Program-made: the position numbers and the translations under genes
Shown here: positions 1 through 9,802 of the stretch, piece after piece
Layout of the letters: every line of letters begins with the position of its first letter
How positions within the stretch are numbered: the stretch's first letter is position 1
DNA from: Athripsodes cinereus
Lineage: Eukaryota; Arthropoda; Insecta; Trichoptera; Leptoceridae
Assembly (NCBI GenBank): GCA_947579605.1
Contig: OX388311.1
Span: 26,352,951-26,416,950, forward strand
Reading direction: 5' to 3'
Length of the DNA stretch: 64,000 nucleotides
The notes under the pieces: model-generated
The model's input: only the letters and a program-made list of their open reading frames with translations
Databases searched by the model: none
Told to the model about the DNA's origin: nothing

Positions 1-650
1 TAAAAGATGAAAATAATTCATAATATTACTACTGGCTATAAATAGTATACTTTTCTTCAATAAAATCTTAATTAAATTATCTTTGAAATATACCTTTAAT
101 TTTTATATGGACGCTCTTTCAAGTATCAATTAACAAGAAATATCAATTTTGCATTTGAATATTACTGTGAATAATGATAACATATTTTTAATTTGATTAA
201 TTTTATTAATATTCTTATTGAAAATATTTAAATAAAAATAACAAATATTATGTTGGCTGTTCTTCTCTTTTCGTGCTATTTCATTACTTTATTAAAATGA
301 AGATACAAAAGTTCGTATTTATATAGAAAATTTTCTTAGATTTTTATAAAAGGCTGAAAAAGATATTTTCATATCTTAAATTAATTTTAAAAATATCTTG
401 TAAATCAAAATAGATAATTTTAAACATTGATACAACAATTCTGAAGAATTAAATTTATATTTAGTATTCCATGAAAATTCTTATTATCTTATATATTTTT
501 TTAATATATACATACCTATATTAAATGTGTAATTCATGATATTTTACGAATACCTGCCTATTAAAGAACATTAAATAATTCACGGAAAAGAGAGGGGGTT
601 ATATTTCCTTTTCTGAGGATTTCGTGGCGCAATATTATGTTTAAGTAGAA
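1..650. other. AT-rich sequence, nothing recognised
   Basis: Very AT-rich DNA with short A and T runs and stops in all frames. I see no gene, repeat family or structured element in it. Confidence 0.5.
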
Positions 651-656
651 TACAAA

Positions 657-1047
657 CTTGTTTTTGTTTTTAAATGGACCTAAAGAAGTGGAGAAGGTAT
701 AAACATGTTTTTGTTTTTAAATAAACCTAAAATATGGCAGAAAGCTGTTTTCGTTTCTAAAAATTCCTAAAGAAAGGCAGAATATGTATAAACAATATGT
801 TTTTGTTTTTAAATATACTTACCTAAAGTAAGGTAGAATATAAACCTGTTTTTGTTTTTAAATAAACCTAAAGTATGGCAGAAACCTGTTTTCGTTTTTA
901 AATATTCCTAAAGAAAGGCAGAATATAAGCATGTTTTTGTTTTTAAATATACCTAAAGTAAGGTAGAATATAAACCTGTTTTTGTTTTTAAGTATATCTA
1001 GGTACCTAAAGTGAGCAAGAATATAAACCTGTTTTTGTTTTTAAATT
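657..1047 (+). repeat. minisatellite with higher-order structure
   Basis: Nine starts of a GTTTTTGTTTTTAAAT-like motif occur near 657, 704, 747, 797, 847, 887, 932, 977 and 1030. They are separated by 40-53 bp of related sequence (CCTAAAG.ARGGYAGAATATAAA). Units are not all alike: the pair 'ataaacctaaaRtatggcag ... ttttcgtttYtaaa' occurs at 721 and again 140 bp later at 861. This suggests that a three-unit block was itself duplicated. Period and copy number were counted by eye. Confidence 0.85.
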
Positions 1048-1059
1048 TTTTTTTTCACT

Positions 1060-1757
1060 TGTGTTTTTATAGAACCTTCGTATCGATATTATTATTAATA
1101 GATGGATGTTAATCAGAGTTGTGATGGGGATACTAGACCCATTCATAGATTGATAGGAAAAAAGTTTTCATTTCGAGATGATAAAAAGCAAGGGAAGGAT
1201 GAGATGGTGCGGTGGTATAGTAATAAAAGTGAAGTTATTGAAGCAATATGCATCAAAGCATAAACTCAATCATAGAAATCCAAGAAGATTTCAATACATA
1301 CCTACCTCTAAGACAGTTTGTAGAACAAAATATAATGTACTCAATCAGAGTTGCTCAAATTTGTTTAATTTCATATTATTTTAAGTGTTTTGTAGAACAC
1401 GAAATATTTTGTAACGATATCGTGAGGTTCATTTTTTAAAAAAAATTCCAATACTTAATTTTAATTTACTTAGTTTACCAATTTAGTCCAATTAAATTAA
1501 TTATTATTTATTAATTATTATAAATTAAATATTATTATTATTATTATACTAATTAAAACTAAACCAATTAAATTACTTAGTCCAATACTTAGTTTACTAA
1601 GTGATTCATTATGAATGTCTTTGTGTAGTTCAGAGTTTTTGAAAAAAATGTGCATAGATGCCTACTTCAGAAGAAAATCATTCCGAGGTAGATCAGCTGA
1701 ACAGTTTCAACATAGGTAATATTTACGAGTATATCCATCAGAAGGAATACACACACA
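1060..1757. other. AT-rich spacer with ATT-rich tract
   Basis: Holds an ATT/TTA-rich tract near 1495-1550 and two short overlapping frames near 1180-1440. These have no recognisable protein similarity and are probably chance. No gene is supported. Confidence 0.4.
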
Positions 1758-1759
1758 CA

Positions 1760-1999
1760 CCATCACGGTATATCCCACATGTGGGGTAGCCAGCAGAGCA
1801 ACTGCATGCATTAAACATGAAGGCTGTCTTCTCTGTTCCAATAAAAAAATAAGACATTCAGGACGGGTGGTAAACCTCATCGCTGAGTTTGAGATGTAAA
1901 ATGTCTTTATTTTTTCGAACATCTGCCTTTTACAGGACACTCGAAAACTAACGGAAAAGTGTGGGAGACCAATTCTTTACCGGGTGCTTCACGGTGTAT
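1760..1999 (-). mobile_element. SINE-A copy, near full length
   Basis: Minus-strand copy of the most abundant repeat in the window. Read on the minus strand it starts near GCACCCGGTAAAGAATTGG, passes GCAGATGTTCGAAAAAATAAAGACAT and the CAGCGATGAGGTTTACCACC block. It ends at the conserved tail GGGATATACCGTGATGGT followed by a (GT)n run instead of the usual (TAG)n. A 77-codon frame through it is a by-product of the repeat, not a gene. Confidence 0.85.
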
Positions 2000-2567
2000 T
2001 AATGATTTTCATATGTAAAAAATAATCATATTGTATGAACAGCTTAAGAATTCATTTTGAAATTATTTTTCTTACATTATATATTTTATTCGTTGAAAAA
2101 AAAATGAGAGCCACTGTAATAAATGGATGGTAACTATAAATACACTTCCTTGATCTAGTGGTATTTTTATTTTATTTTTTTCATCATTGGCTGTGCTTAC
2201 AATAATATGTAGAAAAATATAACTCAAAGCCAGTGGCGTATCAAAATCGTGTGAAATTGGTCAAATCACAATTAGTACAGTAGTCTTACATTTTGAGAAT
2301 TAAAACTCATACAGAAACTGAAATTCATAAAAAAAACTTTAATCTAAGTAGGTACACATAAGATTCTATGCCCCAATCATATATTATGCATGCATTACAT
2401 GGTTTGCAAAAGAAAAGTGAGAACTCGAACTCGACTTGGAAAATTCAGAGTTTCTAATGGCATTTTTACACATGAAGTTAAGAATGAATCGTAATTGTTA
2501 AGTCATTACTTGTGATCGCTAGGTACTATGAACAAAAAATAATACACATTTTTTTGTAGGTATTATA

Positions 2568-2837
2568 CATTGAGAAAAATACTAACAAAATTTCACATCG
2601 AATCATTGGTACGTACTATCAGGTTAGGACCAGAGATAGTACAAACGATTCATTGGTACGAATCTATAATATAAACTTTTTACAAACAAATTGTTGGTAA
2701 ATTTACCAACGACTTGTTTGTTAAAAGTTATAGATTCGTACCAATGAATCGTTTCTGGTCCTGGTCTATCTCTGGTCCTAACCTGATAGTACGTACCAAT
2801 GATTCGATGTGAAATTTTGTTAGTATTTTTCTCAGTG
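2568..2837. mobile_element. palindromic MITE, mariner-like, TA duplication
   Basis: A 270-bp foldback whose two halves pair along almost their whole length around a centre near 2702 (TTGGTAAATTTACCAA). The ends read CAYTGAGAAAAATACTAACA inward and are each flanked by TA (2566-2567 and 2838-2839). TA duplication plus long terminal inverted repeats is the Tc1/mariner pattern. There is no coding capacity. The right arm carries a few extra bases (a repeated CTGGTCC) relative to the left. Confidence 0.8.
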
Positions 2838-2839
2838 TA

Positions 2840-3560
2840 TATAAAACTACTTCAAAAAGTGCTCATCGTTTCAGGAACAGTACCTGCCTGTTACCATAAT
2901 ATAATTTTTAAAATTTGTGAAATATATGCAAAATCGAAGAGGGAATAAAAATCTTGAGAATATAATAATATTAGATATGTGTAGTATTATTAATATTGTA
3001 TTGAATTGTAATAATATCTGATGGGTATTGATAAGATATATTCATATTTTCGTTCTACAAGTAGTATGGTAATAAAAAATGTGATAAAGAGAATTGCAGG
3101 AACAACATTACAGAAAAGTATCATTAGAAAATCCGTATCTGTGACTGTGTCTGCTGTGTAGTAAGAAGTATAAGGTGTTGCAGAGAAATAATTCTGAATT
3201 TCTTTTATCTCTTATTCGATATCCCTGGGCGTTGTAACTCAAAGAAATCGTGAATTAAATTAGCTACGTCGACTTTGTGTAAGATATCTCTACCTAATAA
3301 GTAAAAATGTTGCTACTACTGTATGTACAGGGATGCTACTACAGAGATGAATCTTATCTAACACCTTAAAAAAGTGAAATCAACGCATATTAATTTGGCG
3401 ATTGTACGAAGGAATGAATTAAATAATCTAGTTAGTCCTAATACAGGTGCATTGTACCTAGTGGGGCAGCAACACCAACGCATTGTTAATTGTTACATAA
3501 ATAATGTATTATTAGTGATATACATGTGTTGGAAATGTTTTATGAATAAAGAAATTTGAA
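2840..3560. other. AT-rich spacer, no gene recognised
   Basis: No repeat family or coding signal seen. The short frame at 3374-3559 has no recognisable features and is probably chance. Confidence 0.4.
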
Positions 3561-3564
3561 ATCA

Positions 3565-4180
3565 AGTCTCAAGTGGACCAAACATTATAAAAAAGTGAAT
3601 AGTCTAAATATTTTAAGGCCCTCCATTAATCTGGACTATTTACAAAATATATGTTAATTTGTCATTTTAAAGATATGAAGGAGTAAAGTATTAAGGAATA
3701 AATGAAAAAAATCTGGTTAGTGTCAAGTGAACCAAACATTACAAAAAAGCAAATTGTTTAAATATTTTAAGTCCCTCAGCTAATTGTTAAGAATTTTATG
3801 AGATCGTGGACGATTTATAAAATTTGTCATTTTTGAGATATGAAGGAGTACAGTATGAAGGAATAAATGAAAAAAATCTGGTCGTTGATTTTCGGGTTTG
3901 CACTTGCTGGCCCCATCTTCAGGATATGAATTCATATCCTGAAGATGGGGCCAGCAAGTGCACCGAAACGTAGACTAAACAAATTAGGACATGGCAAATC
4001 CGAAAATCAACAACCAGATAGTGAAGATCGCCATGAAAGCCTTCAAACCATGTGGACCTAACATTATAAAAAAGGCAAAAGTTTAAAGATTTTAAAGGCC
4101 CTCAGTTAATCATTAAGAATTTTCTGAGATCGTAAACTATTTACAATATATAAATTAATTGGTCATTTTTAAGATAACAT
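3565..4180 (+). repeat. 153-bp tandem repeat, three copies, interrupted
   Basis: The motif GTGRACC(A/T)AACATTA occurs at about 3573, 3726 and 4052. Each is followed by the same order of blocks: TTTAAATATTTTAAG, CCCTC, TTAAGAATTTT.TGAGATCGT, TTGTCATTTT.AAGATA. Copies 1 and 2 are 153 bp apart. Copies 2 and 3 are separated by an inserted hammerhead-like element (3877 to about 4050). Without the insertion the spacing fits the same period. Confidence 0.8.
3877..4018 (+). mobile_element. family E foldback with hammerhead-like core
   Basis: Outer arms (3877-3900 and 3995-4018) are 24-bp inverted repeats with about two mismatches. Inside is a perfect 62-bp palindrome (3900-3961, centre GAATTC). The right half of the palindrome runs into a hammerhead-like order: CTGAAGA (3939-3945), one T, a short G-rich/GCACC stem, GAAA (3965-3968), then CG and TA. 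Position 7 of the hammerhead core tolerates any base, so CTGAAGA is compatible. The extra T before helix II is not standard. The motif resembles sequences I associate with Penelope-like elements. Ribozyme activity is inference. Confidence 0.6.
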
Positions 4181-4206
4181 GTTAGATATTTGAATTTAGG
4201 TATACC

Positions 4207-4362
4207 ATTACAGCAACGACAACGATAATGACTATGACATCAGAGCGCAGGGAATGTCGTGGAAAGAGGTGACGTAATTGGCGCAGAGACGTTCTGAATG
4301 GAGGAGGCTTGTTTCTGCCCTGAGCTCCCGAGAGGAGCGTTGAGGGCGATAATGATGATAAC
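4207..4362 (+). pseudogene. RTE-like LINE ORF C-terminus (family G), plus strand
   Basis: Translates, with interruptions, to the C-terminal tail of an RTE-type LINE: an acidic-arginine segment, a SWKEV-like segment, R(R/S)EWRRLVSA and a stop after RE(E)R. Downstream is a GAT-rich run, as expected of RTE elements that end in short tandem repeats. It matches the copies at 5480-5712 and 47098-47200 closely. 5'-truncated. Long frames on the other strand are shadows. Confidence 0.7.
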
Positions 4363-4439
4363 GATACCATTACGGCATCTCTACGATTTGGATTGAGATT
4401 ATTAATATTTTGCATTCATGCATATCACAAAGTAACTTC

Positions 4440-4990
4440 CATAGATGGGATATCTAGAAGATAAAGTGCAAGTAACAAACATGAAAATCGTCCTCTCCAT
4501 GCCAATTAATGTATAGATATTCAGATTATGTGGCTTAGTTGGAGATTTCGCGGAACATTTTGAAAAACCTCAGTTACAAGTTTGCGATAATCGCAGATTA
4601 TTTGCTAAAAAAGATTTTAATTTGACATTTTTCACTCACTAGATAAGATTCTAAATAGATCCACGTCGAAATTATTTATAGCATCCCTGATTTTCCTGCT
4701 ATCTTTTTATGACTTATTTCTACTTCATCCGACGCCACTGCCCTAAGGCGTAGATTGTTGTTATTGGGTTTGCTGAAATGAAAAATAAAAAAAGAAACTG
4801 GAATGAGAGATAGACACGTATGTACGTATGTATGTATCATATATATGTGTATTACTGTAAGAAGACGAATATGTATTACATTTATATTAAAATAATTTTG
4901 GATCATTATTACCTTATAATAAAATATCAAATTATATTGATCTAATTCTAATAAATTCAAAGATTGTAGATATCAGTGATACAGTCTCCA
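4440..4990. other. AT-rich spacer with TATG microsatellite
   Basis: A short TATG/TACG run lies at about 4817-4840. The minus-strand frame at 4676-4960 is low complexity and looks like chance. Nothing else is recognised. Confidence 0.4.
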
Positions 4991-4995
4991 AACTA

Positions 4996-5190
4996 AAATG
5001 GGCTAGTCATATAATAAGAAGTGAGAATGGGAAATATACACCTAGGAAGGATCCTGGAGTAGAGACAGAGGGAGAATAAGGGAAGTATAGACAGACCCAA
5101 AAAATAAGTGGGTTCGTATATTGCTCAAGATAGCAAGGAATGGAAAAAATTAGGAGGCCTATTTCCAGTTGTAGAGAGATAAAGACTAGT
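4996..5190 (+). pseudogene. LINE ORF2 3' fragment (RTE-like), frameshifted
   Basis: Conceptual plus-strand translation gives WASHIIRSENG, then after a frame change an AQDSKEWKKLGGLF-like end. Both fit the extreme C-terminus of RTE-like LINE polyproteins ('WAGH..R ... A.DR.EWR.LGEA'). Only about 60 codons remain and the frame is broken. Family assignment is from memory of the pattern. Confidence 0.55.
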
Positions 5191-5281
5191 AGCAAGTACA
5201 CAAGTATTGATTTAATATGGATAGTAAATGTAACACGATTCACAAAATTTGAAACAGATTTTCAACATCTTGTAAATCTAT

Positions 5282-5462
5282 TCAATGTGTCGGTGTTTAG
5301 GAAGTAGAATTCCATAATGAAATCGAAAACGATTTTGTTTTTTGAAAATGTTTTTTCTACTAATATTTGTTTTTGTTTAGAGAGACGTCTTTCGTCTTAC
5401 AAGGATGTTGTCAATGTCCTTGAGATTGACAACATCCTTGTAAGACGAAATAGGTCTCTTTA
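5282..5462 (-). mobile_element. family F foldback element, copy F1
   Basis: Begins with the family end TCA.TGTGTCGGTGTTTAGG and then GAATTCCATAATGAAA. It continues into inverted arms GAGACGTCTTTCGTCTTACAAGGATGTTGTCAAT (5382-5415) and its complement (5425-5459). The tail end is on the left, so in family orientation it is on the minus strand. No coding capacity. Confidence 0.75.
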
Positions 5463-5479
5463 AATGAAAAAAATATCAT

Positions 5480-5712
5480 CATCATCATCATCGCCCTCAA
5501 CGCTCCTCTCGGGAGCACAGGGCAGAAACCAACCTCCTCCATTCAGAGCGTCTCTGTGCCAATTGCGTCACCTCTTTCCACGACATTCCTTGCGCTCTGA
5601 TATCGTTGTCATAGGAACGGTGTATTGTGAAAGAGGGACGCCCGGGCCGACGGAACCCCAGCGGACGGACGAACAGTGTTTTTTTTTGCCAACTATCATT
5701 AGCCATTCTCAA
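5480..5712 (-). pseudogene. RTE-like LINE ORF C-terminus (family G), minus strand
   Basis: The minus-strand frame 5712-5497 reads RRPGRPSF, then NDIRAQGMSWKEVTQLAQRR, SEWRRLVSALCSREER and stop. This is the C-terminal tail of an RTE-type LINE polyprotein. Beyond the stop on the minus strand is a (GAT)n run (5476-5493 on plus), the expected RTE 3' terminus. 5'-truncated, with no reverse transcriptase domain left. The plus-strand frame here is a shadow. Confidence 0.75.
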
Positions 5713-5895
5713 AACATGAAAAACATGAAAAAAATATATAAATAAAGGTTGTTTTTGATTTCATCGTGTAAATCATCACTAAAGGACTTATGTACTTCAT
5801 CAAACAGATCCTCAGCCAGAGAATTATGAATATATCTAATGGAATTGATATTCAAAATAATTTATACAACTGAAACCTGAAACCAACAGAAAAAA

Positions 5896-6140
5896 GAGCC
5901 ATAACAGCTTCCCCACGATTGGATTAGCCAGTAGACTAATTGTGAGAGGTAAACATGCACGTCGTCCCCTCCGTACTAATAAAAAAATAGATTCTGTAGG
6001 GGCGGTATATATCATTACTCAATCGAAGATGTTTTATGTCTAATTCGTGACATTTTACGAATACCTATTTTTTACAGAACACCCGAAAATTTACAGTAAA
6101 GAATCGGAGATCCATTCTTTACCGTGGACTCTACGGAACG
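5896..6140 (-). mobile_element. SINE-A copy, old and diverged
   Basis: Minus-strand copy recognised by GGATTAGCCAGTAGACTAATTG, the TACAGAACACCCGAAAATTTAC block and CCATTCTTTACCGTGGACTC. Many substitutions; the central GATGAGG block is poor. Confidence 0.65.
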
Positions 6141-6735
6141 TAAAAAAATGCATGTTTAAGCTGTGATATAGAATTATTTGACTTATTACGTCCCAGTTTA
6201 TCGGATGAGTTTAATGGAAAGATACGTAAGAGATCAGTATAAGGGAGGGTGTACAAAACATCTGTCTCAATGTTAGACATAATTTAAATGCAAATGTGAT
6301 TTAGGGCGACCGCCGACGCGGTGGTGTCGACTTGAACGGGGGTCTGGAAAGGTAACTCGACTTATGATCATGTTGACAATTAATAATACAGGAATCTCGG
6401 AAAATACAGATAGGGATAGGGGAGGAACATTGAATCAGAAGATGAAATTTTAGAAAGAATGATTTACAGGGATGTACTTTGTTATTATGAATATTTTCAG
6501 GGATTGAGTTATTTGCAGGAATGCGTTAGGATAAGAAATGAAAGTTAATGAAATTAAATAAGATGTTTTATTATACTTTTTTGTTTTCACATCACCGAGA
6601 TTTTTTAAAAGTTTAGAAGATGTAACAAAATCATAATTTAATTTAAATTAATGTTATTTTGTTTCTCACTGATTCCTAAATAAAATTAGGATTGAAATAA
6701 ATAATAAAAAAATATTTTGACTTTATTGTTATTTA
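6140..6735. other. spacer with one GC-rich patch
   Basis: Mostly AT-rich. One GC-rich patch at 6303-6345 (GGGCGACCGCCGACGCGG) has no identified source. No gene supported. Confidence 0.35.
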
Positions 6736-6739
6736 TTTA

Positions 6740-6865
6740 GAAAACCGTCTGTCGTCTCACGAGGATATTGTCAATTGAAATGTCTTGTAAGACGAAAGAC
6801 GTCTCTCTAAATAGAAAGCAGTTATATTTCATTTCATTATGGAATTCTAAACAGTGACACAGTGA
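6740..6865 (+). mobile_element. family F foldback element, copy F2
   Basis: Short inverted arms around GTCAATTGAA, the conserved stretch TTGTAAGACGAAAGACGTCTCTC (6785-6807), then TTTCATTATGGAATTCTA and the family end GACACAGTGA. The tail is on the right, so plus orientation. Confidence 0.7.
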
Positions 6866-6867
6866 AA

Positions 6868-8590
6868 AAAAAAGTTTTTTTTTTAAATATCTATATTATT
6901 GAAATTCAACAGTTGTTTAATTTATTTATGTAAAATCTATTGAATTGAATCTATGGATAAAAAATATTACATACATACATACATCTTCTTCTCCTTGTCC
7001 TAGTTGGGTCGGGGGCCCATTGCACCCAGGTACCTCCTCCAGAGATCCTTAAAAATATGAATTCCAGAAAAATGTTACACATTGCAAAAGATAGCTTGTG
7101 TCATATTGAAAACGTTTCACGTCTTATGTGAAAAAAAAACACTTCAGTATTTTTTAATGCTATGCACCTGGCTGGAAACAGATGAGGATAGCGCAGTTAT
7201 CCATGAAAGGTTACTTGAAGATCATAAGCCCCAGAATTGCGGAAAGGGCTGAAAAATAGATTTTATTCCCAATGAAACACAATGAATATATTATCATGAA
7301 GATATTTAGAGCGAAGCCCGATTGTAAGGTTGTACTTTTAGAAATGTACTAAGGGTACACAATGCCTACCTACATACCGACTACGTAATACGTTGCTAGG
7401 TATGTAGGTAGGTACTACTCTGTAATATGTCAAAAATGTAACATCGACTTATTTTTCGCTTTTAACTTAATTCTTGGACAAAAGGTTTTCCTCTTTCTAT
7501 GGGGAATGATAAATGACTGGGCTTTAACTTTCTCTCTTTTTTTCTCTGAATATTCCTCCTTGGCAATTGTTGTTCCCGCCGCTGCCTGGTGGGAGGCAGC
7601 ATGAATAAGGCGAGGTGATGTATCTAGGAAAATAAAAAGATATTTTTATAATGTTAGCGTGTTAAGTGACATAATGGTTCATAATATATTTTTATTATGA
7701 GTATAGTATGTATTTATATCTATGCAGGAATGTTAATGAAAGAGAGTAAATACACAAGGAAGACGAGATGACTTATTCTTACATACGAAAAAAAATATTA
7801 TAAAAATATCTTTAGCATCTTCAATTCAACTATGAGCTAAGACTTCATACTCGAGTATTTGGTTTATTTTTAAATAAATAAAGCTGTGAATAGGAGGTAC
7901 TAAATTTATAAATTTCGGGAAGTAAGAAATCATTCTTAAAAACATTCCTCAAGAAGATTGAATCTGATGAAAAACACTGGATGAAAGAAAACTATACAGA
8001 AAAGGAAACCGTATTAAAGAAATATTTCTATAGCTATTTTCTATTTCACCTTCGTCATTCGATAAATGTCTTATATAACTCATAATCTTTTGAAATTTAG
8101 TTAAATATAAAATCAATTAAGGTATATTAATATTTCAGTCCATTTGTACGTATATGTATTTGAAAAGTTAGAAACATAGTTAGAACACAGAAGACACAGA
8201 TGACGAAGACTGACGGAATTAATCAAGTTCCGAGACAAAAATGAATCCAAAAGGTACTTAATCGTGACAGTTAGAAGAATTTGGAACACAATCAGAAGTG
8301 GAGACATAGTTGATTTGAAGAAGTTGAACATAAATATGAAAGCAGGTTTTTATAAGCTTTAGTTATCTTTATAAGGTACATAGGTATAAGGATAACTAAG
8401 AATGGTCCCTTCATACAAATTCTCATCTATATCTTTTGTTTGTTGTATCTGAAGGTGTTTCAAGACAATGATATATTATCCACATCTCATAATATTATGC
8501 ACAGTTTTTGACTGAATTTCAGTATAGAAATGAACATCTACAAGTTTTGTAGTTTTCATAAATAAAAAAAAAATTTTTTTATCGTTTTTT
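6868..8590. other. AT-rich spacer with a perfect hairpin
   Basis: Contains a (CATA)n run at 6969-6984. Next is a short GC-rich repeat fragment at 6985-7050 (CTTCTTCTCCTTGTCC, GGGGGCCCATTGCACCCAGGTACC) that recurs in decayed form near 16107-16160. A perfect 14-bp hairpin joins 7365-7378 to 7399-7412 (CCTACCTACATACC). No coding region is supported; the 8113-8331 minus frame is probably chance. Confidence 0.4.
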
Positions 8591-8593
8591 CAT

Positions 8594-8844
8594 CCCGTGG
8601 AGCACCCGGTAAAGAATTGGTCTCCCACTCTTCCCCGTAAGTTTTCGAGTGTCCTGTAAAAGGCAGGTGTTCGAAAAAACTAAGACATTGTACATCTTAA
8701 ATTCAGCGATGAGGTTTGCCACCCATCCTGAATGTCTTGTTTTTATATTGGCACGAAGAGGACAGTTTGCATGTTTCTTATGTGCAGTTGGTCTACTGGC
8801 TACCCCACTTGTGGGATATGCCGTGATGGTATAGTAGTAGTAGT
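8594..8844 (+). mobile_element. SINE-A copy, full length, well preserved
   Basis: About 250 bp from CCCGTGGAGCACCCGGTAAAG to GGTATAGTAGTAGTAG. It shows every block of the family in order: a CACTCTTCCCCGTAAG head, TGTAAAAGGCAGGTGTTCGAA, CAGCGATGAGGTTTGCCACCC, GCACGAAGAGGACAGTTTGC, and the tail CTACCCCACTTG.GGGATATGCCGTGATGGTATAG. This is a useful reference copy. The 61-codon frame inside recurs in other copies only because the DNA repeats. Confidence 0.9.
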
Positions 8845-8849
8845 TTTTA

Positions 8850-9384
8850 ATAATTCTTAAAGAATAAAAATTATATATTTAATATTCAGTTAACTAAATG
8901 GCTAGGAGGTTATTAAAGAAGATCCACTGTCCACCCAGATAGCGCAAAAGTCTGGGGACTAGTTGCAATTTATCCGAAATCCTATGCTTAACAACTCTAA
9001 TCAACAGTGGACAGCCTGAAGAGCTGGCAGGCCAAAATACTCCCGTGTGTGCAATCTTTTGACTACTATATTTCAATTGAATGTTGGTGTTTTACTAACC
9101 GCTTACTAACCGTTTAGTTAACTAGCTAATCTAACTATCGGGCGACTATACGATATCTTCTGCGTTTTGTCAATTCTATGATTATTTATTGAGTGTAATC
9201 GTGTTCAAAAACTTGTTGTAAATGAATAGTTAATACAGAATAATATTATGTTATATTTTGTAGCATGAACATTGAGCAGCTGTTTTTGAAAGCATATACA
9301 CATTATTATTTTTCTATCTTCAATTGAAAACGAACGTGTGAGAGAGAGTTACGATTGAATTCATTTCTCGACAATGACTCACAA
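8850..9384. other. unassigned block beside the DNA transposon
   Basis: A moderately GC-rich stretch (8895-9075) differs in composition from its flanks and holds a 60-codon minus-strand frame that I do not recognise. The rest is AT-rich. Confidence 0.3.
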
Positions 9385-9802
9385 CGTCCCTCGTCTGACT
9401 AACTGTCGTAACTGACTTTTTTGACAAAACTGAGTTATGACCGCCACCATGTATTTTGATTTGATACGCATGTTCTCACCGAAGATCACAGCTGTAGCTG
9501 CTGCTGTTATCCTGGAACAGCTTTCTGATTTGTTGTCGTATCTACGAATTAATCAAAATAATATCTCACTAACGGACGTAAGTGCAGATACTACAGTTAG
9601 TGTGATTTTTTTATAAATGAAAAACATATCCGATGTAGGCCCTACCTTGAAATACGACACTTATAGTATAGTCATTAACTGGGAATAACTTTTCATTTAT
9701 TTTCACATAGGATAGCATTTTTCTTTGTTGGAATCATTTTAGTAGAGATTCTCAATATCCCGATCATAATTTAGTATAGCATAAAGTACTGAAAGAATTA
9801 AT

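Noticed and set aside
7365..7412. microRNA precursor
   Set aside because: The 14-bp stem is perfect but made of TACC/TAGG repeats, with no extension beyond it. Common repeat-type hairpin.
8649..8834. A conserved ~60-residue reading frame starting MSCKRQ, seen in several places (8649, 17942, 1707 minus, 59485 minus)
   Set aside because: All cases lie inside SINE-A copies in the same register. The conservation is that of the repeat DNA. Other copies have stops and frameshifts, so there is no sign of selection on a protein.
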